Shown here piece by piece: positions 54,294 to 64,000 of a DNA stretch of 64,000 nt (position 1 is the stretch's first letter; each line of letters begins with the position of its first letter). The translations under genes were made by a program, and so were the position numbers. The notes beneath the pieces were generated by a model, which saw only the letters and a program-made list of their open reading frames with translations, was not told the DNA's origin and searched no databases. Origin of the DNA: Heligmosomoides polygyrus polygyrus (lineage: Eukaryota > Nematoda > Chromadorea > Rhabditida > Heligmosomidae); contig OX377202.1 of the NCBI GenBank assembly GCA_947396885.1, positions 66,312,643 through 66,376,642 of the forward strand. The letters are read 5' to 3'.

Positions 54294-55860
54294 ACTGGTC
54301 CCTTTGAAAATCCGAGAGCAAGATGGTTTTTCCCGATGTCATTGCCGCATGTCCATGGGAGCAGTCCTTCCGCTTCATGCACTTCGTGCCTGCGTATCGC
54401 TGTGTTGAACGTTCAAACATTACTATGTTGGATACTTTTTACATTGCCTTTTGGTTAAAAACCGTTCAGTATCAAACAAGTCGCAAGGAAGTTACCCTCC
54501 AAGAAGCACAGTTGATAATGTGCAGAAAACGCCTGAAAATTTTGTAGATGTCAAAACCCCTAAAATTTCAATAAATGAGTTGAAATGCAAATACACACAA
54601 CGCCGGAGAACCGAACCTCGACCTTCATCACATGAAGCAATGCCACTTTCCACTGCAACCGAGCCCGCTTGCAGATATTGGCATCGCGTAAAAAATACCC
54701 CAACGCTAGTGAGGCGTCGATTCTATAGTAGCTTCAAGGACCCTTGCTCCTTGGGTTTAATGACTTGGCAAAAAGAAACATTTTTTACCAACTTAGCGGT
54801 GAGATTCTTACTATATGACCTGCTCTCCCCGTTCAGAAATACCCTTCAGACCATTCCGTTTTCCGTTTCGGTGCATTTCCGCTCTGCTTCTCCGAGTAGT
54901 AGTAAAAGGGATATTATTAAGAAGATTTTCCACACATCAACCATGATGTCTTCCAATGACGAGTTAAAGTCTTCTTGAAGGGAGATGACTTCTCACATTG
55001 CATTGTCTTATGGGTATGGTGCTGAAAGCCTGTGTGCAACATCGTCAACCTGTAGAAGCACGAAAGCGCAGGAACCGAGGGCGCGTCAAGACTGCTTTCT
55101 CAGTTCCCATTTATCCCGGACACTTTAAGCGCTGAAGTATGAAACTGTGTTCGTAGAGCTGGACTGGACAACCTGATGAAGCTAACTGAGATACCACCTG
55201 GAGAAGCAGTTCGTGCGAAACCGCCTCTGTATAATTGCGCTTGCACTACTCCTTCAGGTGCTGTGCGTCCGTCGTTTGGTGAGGAAAGAGGTTGCAAAAG
55301 TGGCCTGGTGGGGTGCATCTCATAAATTGTCCTCAATGTAAGTAGAAATAAACTTGTGGGGGAGGCAGGCTGCTGTGGATAAGGATGAAGGAGCACGTGG
55401 ACTTAACAGGTGCAAGAGGGCGGCACCGTGAAGAGAACACAGGCTGCAAAGTCATGCCGGCGCAATGTTTGGAGTGGTGGTGCCAGTCCTAGCACGCGAG
55501 GTCGACATCACAGTGCGCAAGACTCGTGAGACGCTGTTGATTGCGTTAAGGAACGCTGTAATGAGTAGAAGAGAGGAAACCCGGACGGTAATCCAGAAGC
55601 TCACCACGCATGCTGATTTTTACGGTCTAACCCAGATAGTCATGGAGGGGGGGGGGGGGTCGATGAAGAGGTGGCGAAGGGGAGTGTCTCATTCGGAGAA
55701 TCTAACTCCATCGGAGGGTGAAATGGCACCCTCTCGCCTGCCATCTTAAGGTTAGTTAGGGATGTACCACTTGCGCTCTGTCCTGTTCCATCTCTACCTT
55801 CTCAGACCTCTGTGACTTGGAAGCGTTGGTCCATGAGCGACTAACATCTCCAAATTCCCC
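54294..55860. other. Unassigned stretch with a 175-codon frame
   Basis: The plus frame 54451-54978 (MVKNRSVSNKSQGSY to MMSSNDELKSS) is one of the longer frames not tied to a transposon. It is Ser/Arg/Thr-rich, with no signal peptide, membrane segment or domain I can name. No splice sites were established. G tract at 55646-55659. Confidence 0.3.
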
Positions 55861-55864
55861 TGCT

Positions 55865-55925
55865 TTTCAGTCTCTGACGAAGACGGTTGCGCCGAAAGGT
55901 TAGCCGGGTAAAGGTATCAAACAAT
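55865..55925 (+). mobile_element. Penelope-type terminal motif
   Basis: TCTCTGACGAAGACGGTTGC / GCCGAAAGGTTAGCCGG has the same layout as 16888-16920. No coding remnant recognised beside it. Confidence 0.45.
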
Positions 55926-56223
55926 GAATATAAAACAATTTTGGTCTCAAGCTCAACGCACTTCTGCGACTTCAGCTTAACACTATGCCAAGATTCAGCC
56001 ACGGCCAGACATGGAATATATCACAACCAATTTAGTTTCCGTCTTGAAGCCGCTCTATACAGTTGAACTGTAGGTTGTGAGAAAAACAGTCTTTAGTTCA
56101 TCGAGCAGTGTCCGTCCAGGAGTGTCCCGAATGAAAGCTGATGCTTCAATCCTTATCTAAACTCTTATGCTAATAAGTCTAGGCAAGGCTGATCAAAGGT
56201 CAACGTACGTCCTGTATCTATTA
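55926..56223. other. Unassigned stretch
   Basis: Nothing recognised. Confidence 0.3.
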
Positions 56224-57484
56224 TTAGGTTGGAAAAAAAGTCTTTTCATTTTTTCAAAGATTTATTACTTCACAACTACAAAGTCAAATCAATTGAGATA
56301 AACTCTATTTTGTTCTACTACACTTCTCCAAAGACGTGGTAATTTTTCTAATTCCTCTCGCGTAAAAGACTGCAGTTCTGAAGTCGAATCACCGCTGAAT
56401 CCAATTTTTGATGTCCTCGTCCGTTTCAAAATATTTCTCTCCAATTTCTTGCTTGAGAGCGTGGAAGAAATAGCATTCGGTAGGGCCGAGGTCAGGGCTA
56501 TACGGTGGATGTGGCATTACCTCCCAGCCCAGCTTCTTTATTGTTTCTCTTGTGAGTCTTGCAGCATGTCGCTTTGCGTTGTCATGCAGGATCATCACCT
56601 TCGACTTCTCAGGCCTCTTTTCTTGGAAAGCTGCGGCGACTTTGTGGAGTTGGCCACTGTATGTGGCAGCAGTAAGTGTCTCTCCACTTCTGAGAGTTTG
56701 CCGATAAATCACTCCTCTGATATCCACCAAACACTCAAGAGAATCTTCCGTTCGTGAACATTGGGCTTGAGATCAGACTTAGGGCTCTCTCCCTTTTGTA
56801 CCCATTGCCTTTTCCTCGGAAGTTGGCACACAGAACCCAGGACTCTTCGCCTGTCACAATCCGCGGAAGAAACGATTTTCTTCCTTATCTGGACAGAAGG
56901 GAAGCAGCGATGGAGAGCCGTCGACCTTTCTGAGTGTCTGACAGGGAATGTGGAATCCAAGCTCCAAATTTCCACGAAAGCCAAGATTCTTCAGATGGAT
57001 CCCCACTATCCTATGAGACACTTCGAGCTTCTCTGCCAGCTGACGTGTCGTCTGCCAACTATCGGTACGAAGAAGATGGTGTAGTTCACTGTCGTCCAAT
57101 CCAGTTGGCCTTCCTGACCATGCTTTGCCCTCAGTGAATAATTTCCCTTTAAAGACTTTCCGAACCACTCATAACAGGCGCGATGAGTAGTAGATCCCAA
57201 GCCATATATGTGGTTAATTTGGTCTGCTGCCTGACGTGCTGTGGATTCTTTAATGAATTCTTGAAGAATGCCGTGCTGAAAACGGCCATGAGGTAGATCT
57301 GGCATTGAGTTCGGAAGATTGGATGGATAACGAATTACAAGAAGAGTCTTAACCTGTGTCTGCGTGCGAACGGTAGACAAGTGTGATAGGATTACGAAAT
57401 CAGCTATCAACATTGGCTAGTGCGTTTACAAGGGGAAGGGTAAAAAAAATTTCGAAGTGTGAAGAGACTTTTTTTCCAACCTAA
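56224..57484 (-). mobile_element. mariner-like element 5 (1,261 bp)
   Basis: Left end TTAGGTTGGAAAAAAAGTCT, right end (reversed) identical over those 20 bases, followed by TTTCA / CTTCA. TA outside both (56222-56223, 57485-57486). Complete length. The ends are the best preserved of the mariners here, so it is likely the youngest. Confidence 0.95.
56389..57320 (-). pseudogene. mariner 5 transposase, frame-broken
   Basis: Minus strand. FQHGILQEFIKESTARQAAD (57300 region) and ACYEWFGK give the first DNA-binding helices. SGRPTGLDDSELHHLLRTDS and TTRQLAEKLEVSHRIVGIHL give the second. The catalytic part follows: RIVTGEESWVLC (Glu where the first Asp is usual), a frameshift, KGESPKSDLKPNVHERKILL, a stop at the SVWW region, then MILHDNAKRHAARLTRETIK with the second Asp. 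PHPPYSPDLGPTECYFFHAL has Glu at the usual third Asp. At least two frameshifts disable it. Confidence 0.92.
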
Positions 57485-57486
57485 TA

Positions 57487-58316
57487 TAATACGTGGATGT
57501 TGTAATCTTAACGGACTACAATTTGAAATCATGTGTGAAAACGAGGCATTTGATCTAGATTGGTAATGAAGATGACTTTGAAGCGATTGGGAGTTATTCT
57601 AAAACGGGAAACTTTTCATTAGCAAACCAGTGCTAATCCCTACTCAATCATCGGCTTGTTCCAGACGGGAATTAAAATGCGTTGCTCGAACTTTGAGCTG
57701 AACTCTGCGATAAAGCCACATAACAGCTCTTCCGTTGAGAGCTTTTGCTAATACCAACTATGAAAACGGAGGTGAACAAACAGCGCAGACCTCCAATTCC
57801 TTGAACCGAAAAACATTTGATGTGCAAGACTGACATTCGTTCGAAGTGAAAAACAGAGACCGAACAAAGTCCCGCGAAGCCTTGAGCTCTTGAAGCCTGC
57901 TCATTTCCCCCGTCTTGATAGATACTGTGTTCAGCGTAGGAAAAGGGAAGTGGCTTAAGGGAAGAGTTACCTTGGTCCCACCACTACCAAAACAGCCTCG
58001 AAATCAACCAGAAGACGATTTTGCGCTTCGTGCAGAACGTTCTGCACAACTGCGCTTGAAAATCACATGGAAATGCTCCCATTTCTCTCCTTGTTCTCTT
58101 CTGACCACCTAGATATGATCTTACATATGAAGCGCATGCCGTATTTCTGAATCCATTCTAGATCCAAAGAAACGACCATGATATCAATGTAGCATAAGTA
58201 TGGGGATTACGATAGGCCCTGTGTTGACTTATAATGTGCCTACATGTATCGCAAAATTTTTGAAACAGATTCAGTTTGTAAACACCCTTCTGTGTGGGGA
58301 TTCTTAAGAGTACTCA
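57487..58316. other. Unassigned stretch
   Basis: Nothing recognised. Confidence 0.3.
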
Positions 58317-59130
58317 TTAATTAAGTAGCCTTAACACAAAGTTTTGTACGCACTCTTAGATAGCTGGCACTATTGGTTAAAATGGAAAGACGGCGAAGCA
58401 AAATTATAAAAGTCGTGAAAGACGCTATGAAGGAACTCTGTGTCAATGGTACATAGAATCAAACAAACGATTCTCGATTAGTGCACAATCTCTACATGTA
58501 CACACCCTGAACACCACATTTTGAATACTCTGAAGACATTCTTTTCTCATGGAACTAATGATTTTGCGGTTTTTTTTGAAAAACCTGTTATTAGGTTGCA
58601 ATGACAAAATTTTATACGCAGGCTTATGCCCTGTTTTCTGACCAATTTTTTGGCCATTTTCCCAGAAGACAGAAATTCCGCCCCTCCCTGACTTGCACGA
58701 GTGATCAAGGGATCGATCTCGGGAGTGGTGTTTATGCATTGCTGCTGGCGATTTGTGTATTTTTATCAATGTAGAGCGGCATTTTGGCCTCGGCATGGGT
58801 TAACGTTCGCTTTTCAGCCTGTTGTTAACCTCTTGCAGGATGTGGACAAAGCTTCGTCAATTAGACATATGTCGCTGGCCATTAAACTATTCCTGTCCTG
58901 TTGGAGAAACCCTCGTTGGATGCTATCTATGTATGTTCCTTTTGTGATGTCTTCTATTAGTTTGGAAGTGTGTCTCGTAGTAACTTCATTGTGAGCATGA
59001 TCGACAACTCTTACTTTGATCCATCACCAAGATGTGCTGATCGCTCTGGGATTTCCAAGGAGAACGCGTTTCTGCGCTTCTTGTGACTTTTACTAACTCT
59101 TCTGACTGTGAGCAAAACTGGATAGTATTT
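58317..59130 (-). repeat. Left arm of the 2.05 kb inverted repeat
   Basis: Holds the 117-codon minus frame 58443-58796, with CTCRDCALIEN near its C-terminus. Another frame of the same strand carries ASDICLIDEALSTSCKRL. Confidence 0.8.
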
Positions 59131-59539
59131 GTAACGAAACTACATCCGCACTGATGTTTCCACTATTTGCCCGCAACGCAACGTTTCCAAGGTTGCTGAA
59201 AATAGCACTAAAAAAACTTGAAAACGTATGTTAAATTCGAGGATTATCCTCGCAATACCATCCCTAGTGACTGAGTGCGGTTATCTCCTCTCCTCCATTT
59301 CACTTGCCCGTACCCTATCTACGTTGTAGCCTACCCCTCGTAATCTACCGTAGCAAAAAAAAACAGATCCAGGTTCGAGATCAGTATCCCAAATACCTTC
59401 TCTCTAGGCGTACCTTGGAGAAAACTTTTTCTGGCATAGCAGTCGTGAGAGTACTTGTGTTGATATCTGTGACGGAACCCTCCCAGCGGGGAAGAGTGGT
59501 CAGTACAAAATAGACAGCAATGCGATAGGGCAAGATGGA

Positions 59540-60371
59540 TAAAATATCCCAGTTTTCCTCACAGTCAGAAGAGTTAGCAAAAGTCACAAAAAGCGCAGAA
59601 ACGCGTTCTCCTTAGAAATCCCAGAGCGATCAGCACATCTTGGTGATGGATCGAAGTAAGAGTTGTCGATCATGCTCACAATGAAGTTACTACGAGACAC
59701 ACTTCCAAACTAATAGAAGACATCACAAAAGGAACATACATAGATAGCATCCAACGAGGGTTTCTCCAACAGGACAGGCATGGTTTAATGGCCAGCGACA
59801 TATGTCTAATTGACGAAGCTTTGTCCACATCCTGCAAGAGGTTAACAACAGGCTGAAAAGCGAACGATAACCCATGCCGAGGCCAAAATGCCACTCTACA
59901 TTGATAAAAATGCACAAATCGCCAGCAGCAATGCATAAACGCCACTCCCGAGATCGATCCCTTGATCACTCGTGCAAGTCAGGGACGGGCGGAATTTCTG
60001 TCTTCTGGGAAAATGGCCAAAAAATTGGTCAGGAAACAGAGAATAAGCCTGCGTATAAAATGTTGTCATTGCAACCTAATAACAGGTTTTTCAAAAAACC
60101 GCAAAATCATTAGTTTCATGAGAAAAAAATGTCTCCAGGGTATTCAAAAGCACAAGAATCTGGTGTTCAGGGTGTGTACATGTAGAGATTGTGCACTAAT
60201 CGAGAATACTGCATCATTTGTTTGATTGATGGAGTATGTACCATTTACATAGAGTTCCTTCATAGCATCTTTCACGGCTTTTATAATTTTGCTTCGTCGT
60301 CTTTCCAGTTTAACCAATATTCTAATATCTAAGAGTGCGTACAAAACTTTGTGTTAAGGCTACTTGATTAA
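59540..60371 (+). repeat. Right arm of the 2.05 kb inverted repeat
   Basis: Reverse complement of the left arm. Frame 59874-60113 ends early at FFKKPQNH because of one indel compared with the left arm; 59962-60225 continues in the other frame. Confidence 0.8.
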
Positions 60372-60548
60372 GGGGCACCCGTACCAGAGGTGTACGTACC
60401 GCCCATGCCAGAGTAGCTCATCAGGTTGTTTGGGGGACTGTGACGCTTGTTAGCATAGCGGTGGTAGTATATGTATCTGATTTTCGAACCTCAGTGGAGC
60501 TCCAAACTTAGGAGCCCTCACATACGCGTGAGCCGTGTTATTGCGATC
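60372..60548. other. Unassigned, weak tRNA-like boxes
   Basis: TAGCATAGCGG and TTTTCGAACCTC lie about 30 bases apart near 60457-60500. Too little to call. Confidence 0.2.
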
Positions 60549-60790
60549 ATCGTCTCTCGGTTACTCAATGCGCGCTGTTGATCAAAACAAAGTTCATCCT
60601 GCTTTCGTAGTGCCCAGGTTTTTAACCATTATTGCAGCCAGAGCCATGAAGTGAAAAAAGGGCACAGAGCCTTATGTTCTTCATCATCACTACTTTTTTG
60701 GCGCTTCTCAATGCTCCCAAAAACCGCTCTCTTCTTCTTATTTATATCTACATCTGCGTCGTTCTCGGACTTACGCGGAATTCTGCGCAC
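60549..60790 (-). pseudogene. RTE family B remnant (copy 3)
   Basis: Aligns with 61935-62165: GTTCATCCTGCTTTCGTA-GCCCAGG (60590), then AATGCTCCCAAAAACCGCTC and TTCTCGGACTT. Heavily mutated; corresponds to the YLGRE to TYASETW part of the RT. Confidence 0.65.
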
Positions 60791-61515
60791 AAGCAGAGCT
60801 GAGTTAGAATAAAACTGTTTTTTATAGCATCAGAGTTTTCAAAAGAAACTGTTCTTGTATGAGTGACAGACGTTGACAAGGATCATGATCTGAGCGATAG
60901 AGCAGCTACGGAAGCAGACATCCGGAAAACCAATGAAAAGGCGCCATCCTATATGATAGAGAAGGGATACACTTTCTTCATTCCTTGGCGTCCACATGGA
61001 CACACATGAAAGCACTTTCACCAAACGTCTGTTTTTACAGTTCCACTCGGTTCATCAGCCAGAATCTCGTGTTGCCCTATGAACAATATTGGCGAGGATA
61101 CAACATTCTTGGTCTGCCAAGGACTTGTTGCGCTCAGCTTTTTTTTAAAGAACTTGAATTGTTGCTCAGAATATTTTTAGCAAGGCGAGATCATTTGTTT
61201 AGAAAACCACTTTACAAATAAGGGAAATAGGAATAGAAGCTCTGGTGCAGCAAATAACACTCTACAATCCCCTGCACTGCTTTAGAGCATTTCGCGAGAG
61301 TGTCTCTCAAAACCCATACAATGGCGATGAGTTGAAACATAAGGTCAGCGGCGATTACGCCTCCTCGCATTCAGCAACTCTAAAAGACCGTTCGTCGGAC
61401 AATTAATCTAGTCAATCGTCTTATTTGAACTTATACCTAAATTGTTGACCTCTACAATGATCCTTGAACAACCTATTTCAATCTGAGTGTGAGAGGTAAG
61501 AGTATTGAAGTCACT
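60791..61515. other. Unassigned stretch
   Basis: Nothing recognised. Confidence 0.3.
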
Positions 61516-61611
61516 GGTGTAGCAGTTCGGGCAACAGTTATAATGGGATCACCTGCATCATCTGTCGTCTCGTTGATCATCGACTTGCTCGAGCGGGCGC
61601 CAGCAGCGTCT

Positions 61612-62395
61612 CTATTCGTCCCTGTCGTGTGCCAGAGTGGACCAATGGATCCTCCTCGCTCGAGGGACACGAAGAGCGTCATATCGGTCGTTCAGGGCTT
61701 TTACGAAGAAGTCCGACCAACGCGTTGGTGGGCGTCCCGGTGTTCTCTTGACATCCCGCGGAATCCAGTCGGTGACGGCTATTGTCCAGCGAGGGTCTGC
61801 GAAGCGTATTACGTGGCCGGCCCACCTAATTTTCGACAAATTGGCCCACGCGATCGACCCGTCTCTGATCTTCGAACGTCGGCGAAGCTCGGAACTCCGC
61901 AGGCCTTCTCTCACTTGCGTGAGTCGTGTCACTCCGAGCATCGTCCTCTCGATTCCACGCTGCGCGACGCTAATCGCGTGTTCATCCTGCTTTCGTATAG
62001 CCCAGGTCTCTGAGGCGCATGTTAGGGCAGGAAGAACAGTGGAGTCGAATAGGTGGGCACGGAGTTGGACGTTCTTCTTCGCGACTTCTTCGACGCTCTT
62101 GAAAGCTCCCCAAGCCGCTCGTTTCCTCCTGCTCAGCTCCGGCGCTAGGTCGTTGACCATATTGATTTCGCGACCCAGATACACGTAGCTGGAGCATTCG
62201 GAGATGTTCGTTCTGTTGAGCGAGAATGGGACATCAGAAACTTGTCCGTTCCTCATGAACATCGTCTTCGTAAGATTCAGCTGCAGTCCAACATTCCCAC
62301 ATACACGATCGAAGTCGGCCAGCATTTGCTCCGCCTGGCTGCTGCTCGGTGTTATGAGCACGATGTCGTCAGCGAAACGAAGATGGTGCAGCTAC
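61612..62395 (-). pseudogene. Family B RT catalytic box to C-terminus
   Basis: MGVKVDGE-stop-LHHLRFADD, then LITPSSSQAEQMLADFDRVC, YVYLGREINMVNDLAPELSR, FDSTVLPALTCASETWAIRK, IRWAGHVIRFADPRW and GRPPTRWSDFFVKALNDRYD. The FADD box is intact but separated from motif A by the deletion. The GCCCTAACATG junction at 62017-62027 is the empty site for the MITE found at 30423-30654. Confidence 0.88.
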
Positions 62396-63470
62396 TCGCC
62401 GTCGACCTTCACTCCCATGGTCGATGAACGTAAGGCACAGCGGCAGCTTGTACTCTCGCGACACTTCTGTGAGCTTCGTAATGGTGTGTATGTGGTCGAT
62501 CATGCTGAATCCTCTCCGAAATCGTGCTCGTTCGCCTAGCTGTCCTTCGTCCAGCGTTCTGCTGATCCTATTCAGGATGACTCGAGTGAACAGCTTGTAG
62601 ACTACGGACAGCAGGCAGATCGGGCGATAGTTGCCAATGTCGTGCACGTCTCCCTTCTTGTACAGCAAGACGGTCCTGCTGGTCTTCCACTGAGATGGAA
62701 GTTTGCACTCCAACAGGTATCGTGTGAATAGCCGCGCCAGGGTGTTGATGAGCGCTGGCGGGAGGTTCTTCAAGTGTTCGGGTCTGATCCTGTCAGGGCC
62801 GGGTGCTGTACGTTTCTTCACCGACGAGATGGCGTGTCGGATCTCGGAAGGGAGAACAGAGGGAACGATGTATCCATCCTGCGGAAGATGGCATGGAGGC
62901 AGGTGGACGTGGCTATCGAAGAGATCGGAGTAGAAGTCGTGGATGACCTTCTCCATGGTCCTTCTGGAAGAGGTGACGGTTCCGTCAGGACGTCGGAGAG
63001 CGGTCATCTTGGTCTTGAAGTTGGCGAAGTTTCGGCGGGCATTGCGGATGCTCAACCCTGCCTCTGCTGCCTCAGCCAACACTTCCGCCTTTCTCTCCTT
63101 GAGATCTTCCTCTACCGCCGCTCTGCATAGCTTCGCAAGCTCGGACTTCAGCTGGTAGTTGCACGACGTTCGTGCTGCTCCACGCTGGCGTATAAGCTCG
63201 AGAGTTTCCGGAGACAGGCGTTTCTTGGTGGTCTTCAAGCTCTCGGCTCCCTTAGCGCTATCGTGGAGATCGTGGAGATGGAAGGGGTCATACTCCACAT
63301 GGACGTTGTCCATGACGGCATTTTTCCAAAGGCCAGCAAGGGAGATGTAGAGGTCCCAGTTGATGGTCGTTCTGAACTGCTCTTCTTGAACTTTGCGGCC
63401 TTCTCTCCATCTTCTCTTTGGATGCTTCTGATGCAACTGTGCGGGCGTTGTAAATACAAATCGTCATCGT
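62369..63470 (-). pseudogene. Family B endonuclease stub joined to linker and RT fingers
   Basis: TICIYNARTVASEASKEKME is the endonuclease start, immediately followed in the next frame by WREGRKVQEEQFRTTINWDL, so the rest of the endonuclease is gone. The 355-codon frame 63436-62369 continues KKRLSPETLELIRQRGAART, MTALRRPDGTVTSSRRTMEK, RTAPGPDRIRPEHLKNLP, NYRPICLLSVVYKLFTRVIL and MIDHIHTITKLTEVSREYKL to LCLTFIDH. There a deletion joins it to the codons before FADD. Confidence 0.88.
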
Positions 63471-63744
63471 AGTCCTTCTCAATTTGCGCAGCTTGGTTAG
63501 CCCTTGAGATTTTAGCAGCCTCTCCGTACTCGTCCTTTCCATCGCTGCAGAAATGGGGGCTCTTTCAAGGTCAAGGGAATGAGGCCCTTTAGTGCTGCTG
63601 TGTTTGACTTCCATACAACACGGGTGGCTAGTCAGGCTATGTCGTGCGGGCGAAGAACTCCGGGCAGCCAGCCAGACCGCCCGAAGGGACGGGGCGAGAC
63701 TTTTGGGGCGACCTCGAATTGCCTTACGATGTACTCCCAGTCTA

Positions 63745-64000
63745 GGCGCGTGTAGCGCAGTCGGAGGAGGCGCGACTGTCGCGTGCACCCGATACCAGGT
63801 TCCTCGTTCGGATTTCCCGCCCAGGCCCACCAAGCCTTCCATCCCTCCGGGGTCGGTGAATTGGTACCAGACTTGTCTGGGAAGGATAGAGCGCTGACTT
63901 GTTCATCGTCTGGCCACCGCAAGTCATTGTATGGCCAAACACGCATTCATGTTGCCTCCACGACATTCCGTAGAAGTAGAATGTCACCCTTCATATACTC
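63745..64000 (+). mobile_element. SINE1 copy cut by the window edge
   Basis: GGCGCGTGTAGCGCAGTCGG (box A), GTTCGGATTTCC (box B), then the standard body through CCACGACATTCCGTAGAAGT. Close to the 50777-51076 copy until about 63980, after which they differ. It directly abuts the 5' side of the RTE copy. Confidence 0.88.

Larger units (their letters stand above)
58317..60371. mobile_element. 2.05 kb inverted-repeat element, unknown family
   Basis: Two arms of about 810 bp (58317-59130 and 59540-60371) are reverse complements at high similarity, around a 410-bp spacer. Ends TTAATTAAGTAGCCTTAACA and (reversed) TTAATCAAGTAGCCTTAACA. Each arm has a frame of about 80-117 codons reading toward the outside with MPRPKCRSTLIKIHKSPAAM or MPRPKCHSTLIKMHKSPAAM and SGKMAKKLVRKQ-type sequence. 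I recognise no family, and no target duplication was settled. Confidence 0.8.
61516..63743 (-). mobile_element. RTE-1-like retrotransposon with two internal deletions (family B, copy 2)
   Basis: Minus-strand LINE about 2.2 kb long. It has the start of the endonuclease, then linker, RT fingers, C-terminal domain and a 3' end with GATGATGCAGGTGATCC. One deletion removes almost the whole endonuclease; a second removes RT motifs A-B up to just before FADD. The 5' boundary is uncertain because SINE1 starts at 63745. No target duplication found. Confidence 0.87.

Noticed and set aside
60457..60500. tRNA-like boxes
   Set aside because: Box A is good but box B is weak and the spacing short; no cloverleaf.

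Overview
This 64 kb window looks like non-coding, repeat-packed DNA from a nematode genome, most likely a hookworm-like strongylid. The organism call is inference from the transposon mix: BovB/RTE-type and RTE-1-type LINEs, CR1-like LINEs, a Penelope-like element, several mariners (some resembling hookworm mariners) and A+T-rich spacers. One run of exactly 200 N (45099-45298) marks an assembly gap. I could not support a single intact host protein gene, rRNA or functional tRNA. Every reading frame I recognise is a decayed transposon protein.

Layout. 0-5 kb: a 57-bp palindrome, a 21-bp tandem repeat, a 5'-truncated BovB-like RTE copy with a 12-bp target duplication (1558-2637), a tRNA-like SINE ('SINE2') and a 1.65 kb repeat that is the body of a long-TIR transposon. 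7.3-8.6 kb: a dead mariner. 9.3-9.8 kb: a CR1-like scrap. 10.56-13.73 kb: a near full-length but dead BovB-like RTE between perfect 19-bp target duplications. 14-21 kb: SINE1 copies (one carrying a nested MITE), a Penelope-like fragment and repeats. 22.69-25.41 kb: a long-TIR transposon with an internally deleted RTE nested inside. 26-29.7 kb: MITEs, SINE2 copies and a foldback element. 30.0-31.1 kb: an RTE-1-like fragment split by a 232-bp MITE. 32.3-36.7 kb: three mariners, one nested in another. 38.5-40.9 kb: the long-TIR element related to the 3-4.7 kb repeat. 42.9-45.3 kb: SINE1 copies, an RTE tail and the gap. 46.4-49.2 kb: an RTE-1-like element with endonuclease and RT remnants. 49.9-51.1 kb: a Tc-like element carrying a SINE1 copy. 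51.9-52.7 kb: a CR1-like RT tail. 56.2-57.5 kb: a mariner. 58.3-60.4 kb: a 2.05 kb inverted repeat of unknown family. 60.5-63.7 kb: RTE-1-like copies. 63.7-64 kb: a SINE1 copy.

How the parts relate. The LINEs would have supplied reverse transcriptase and nicking endonuclease for themselves, for deletion derivatives and possibly for the tRNA-derived SINEs. The Tc1/mariner transposases would have moved the terminal-inverted-repeat elements. Nesting gives a relative order of insertion, and three insertions can be checked against target duplications or empty-site copies inside this same window. The best candidates for something undescribed are the tRNA-derived SINE1 family (about ten copies here), the GGCC-ended MITE family with 5-bp duplications, the CAGTACCGG long-TIR family, the RTE deletion derivative that keeps both ends, and the 58-60 kb inverted-repeat element.
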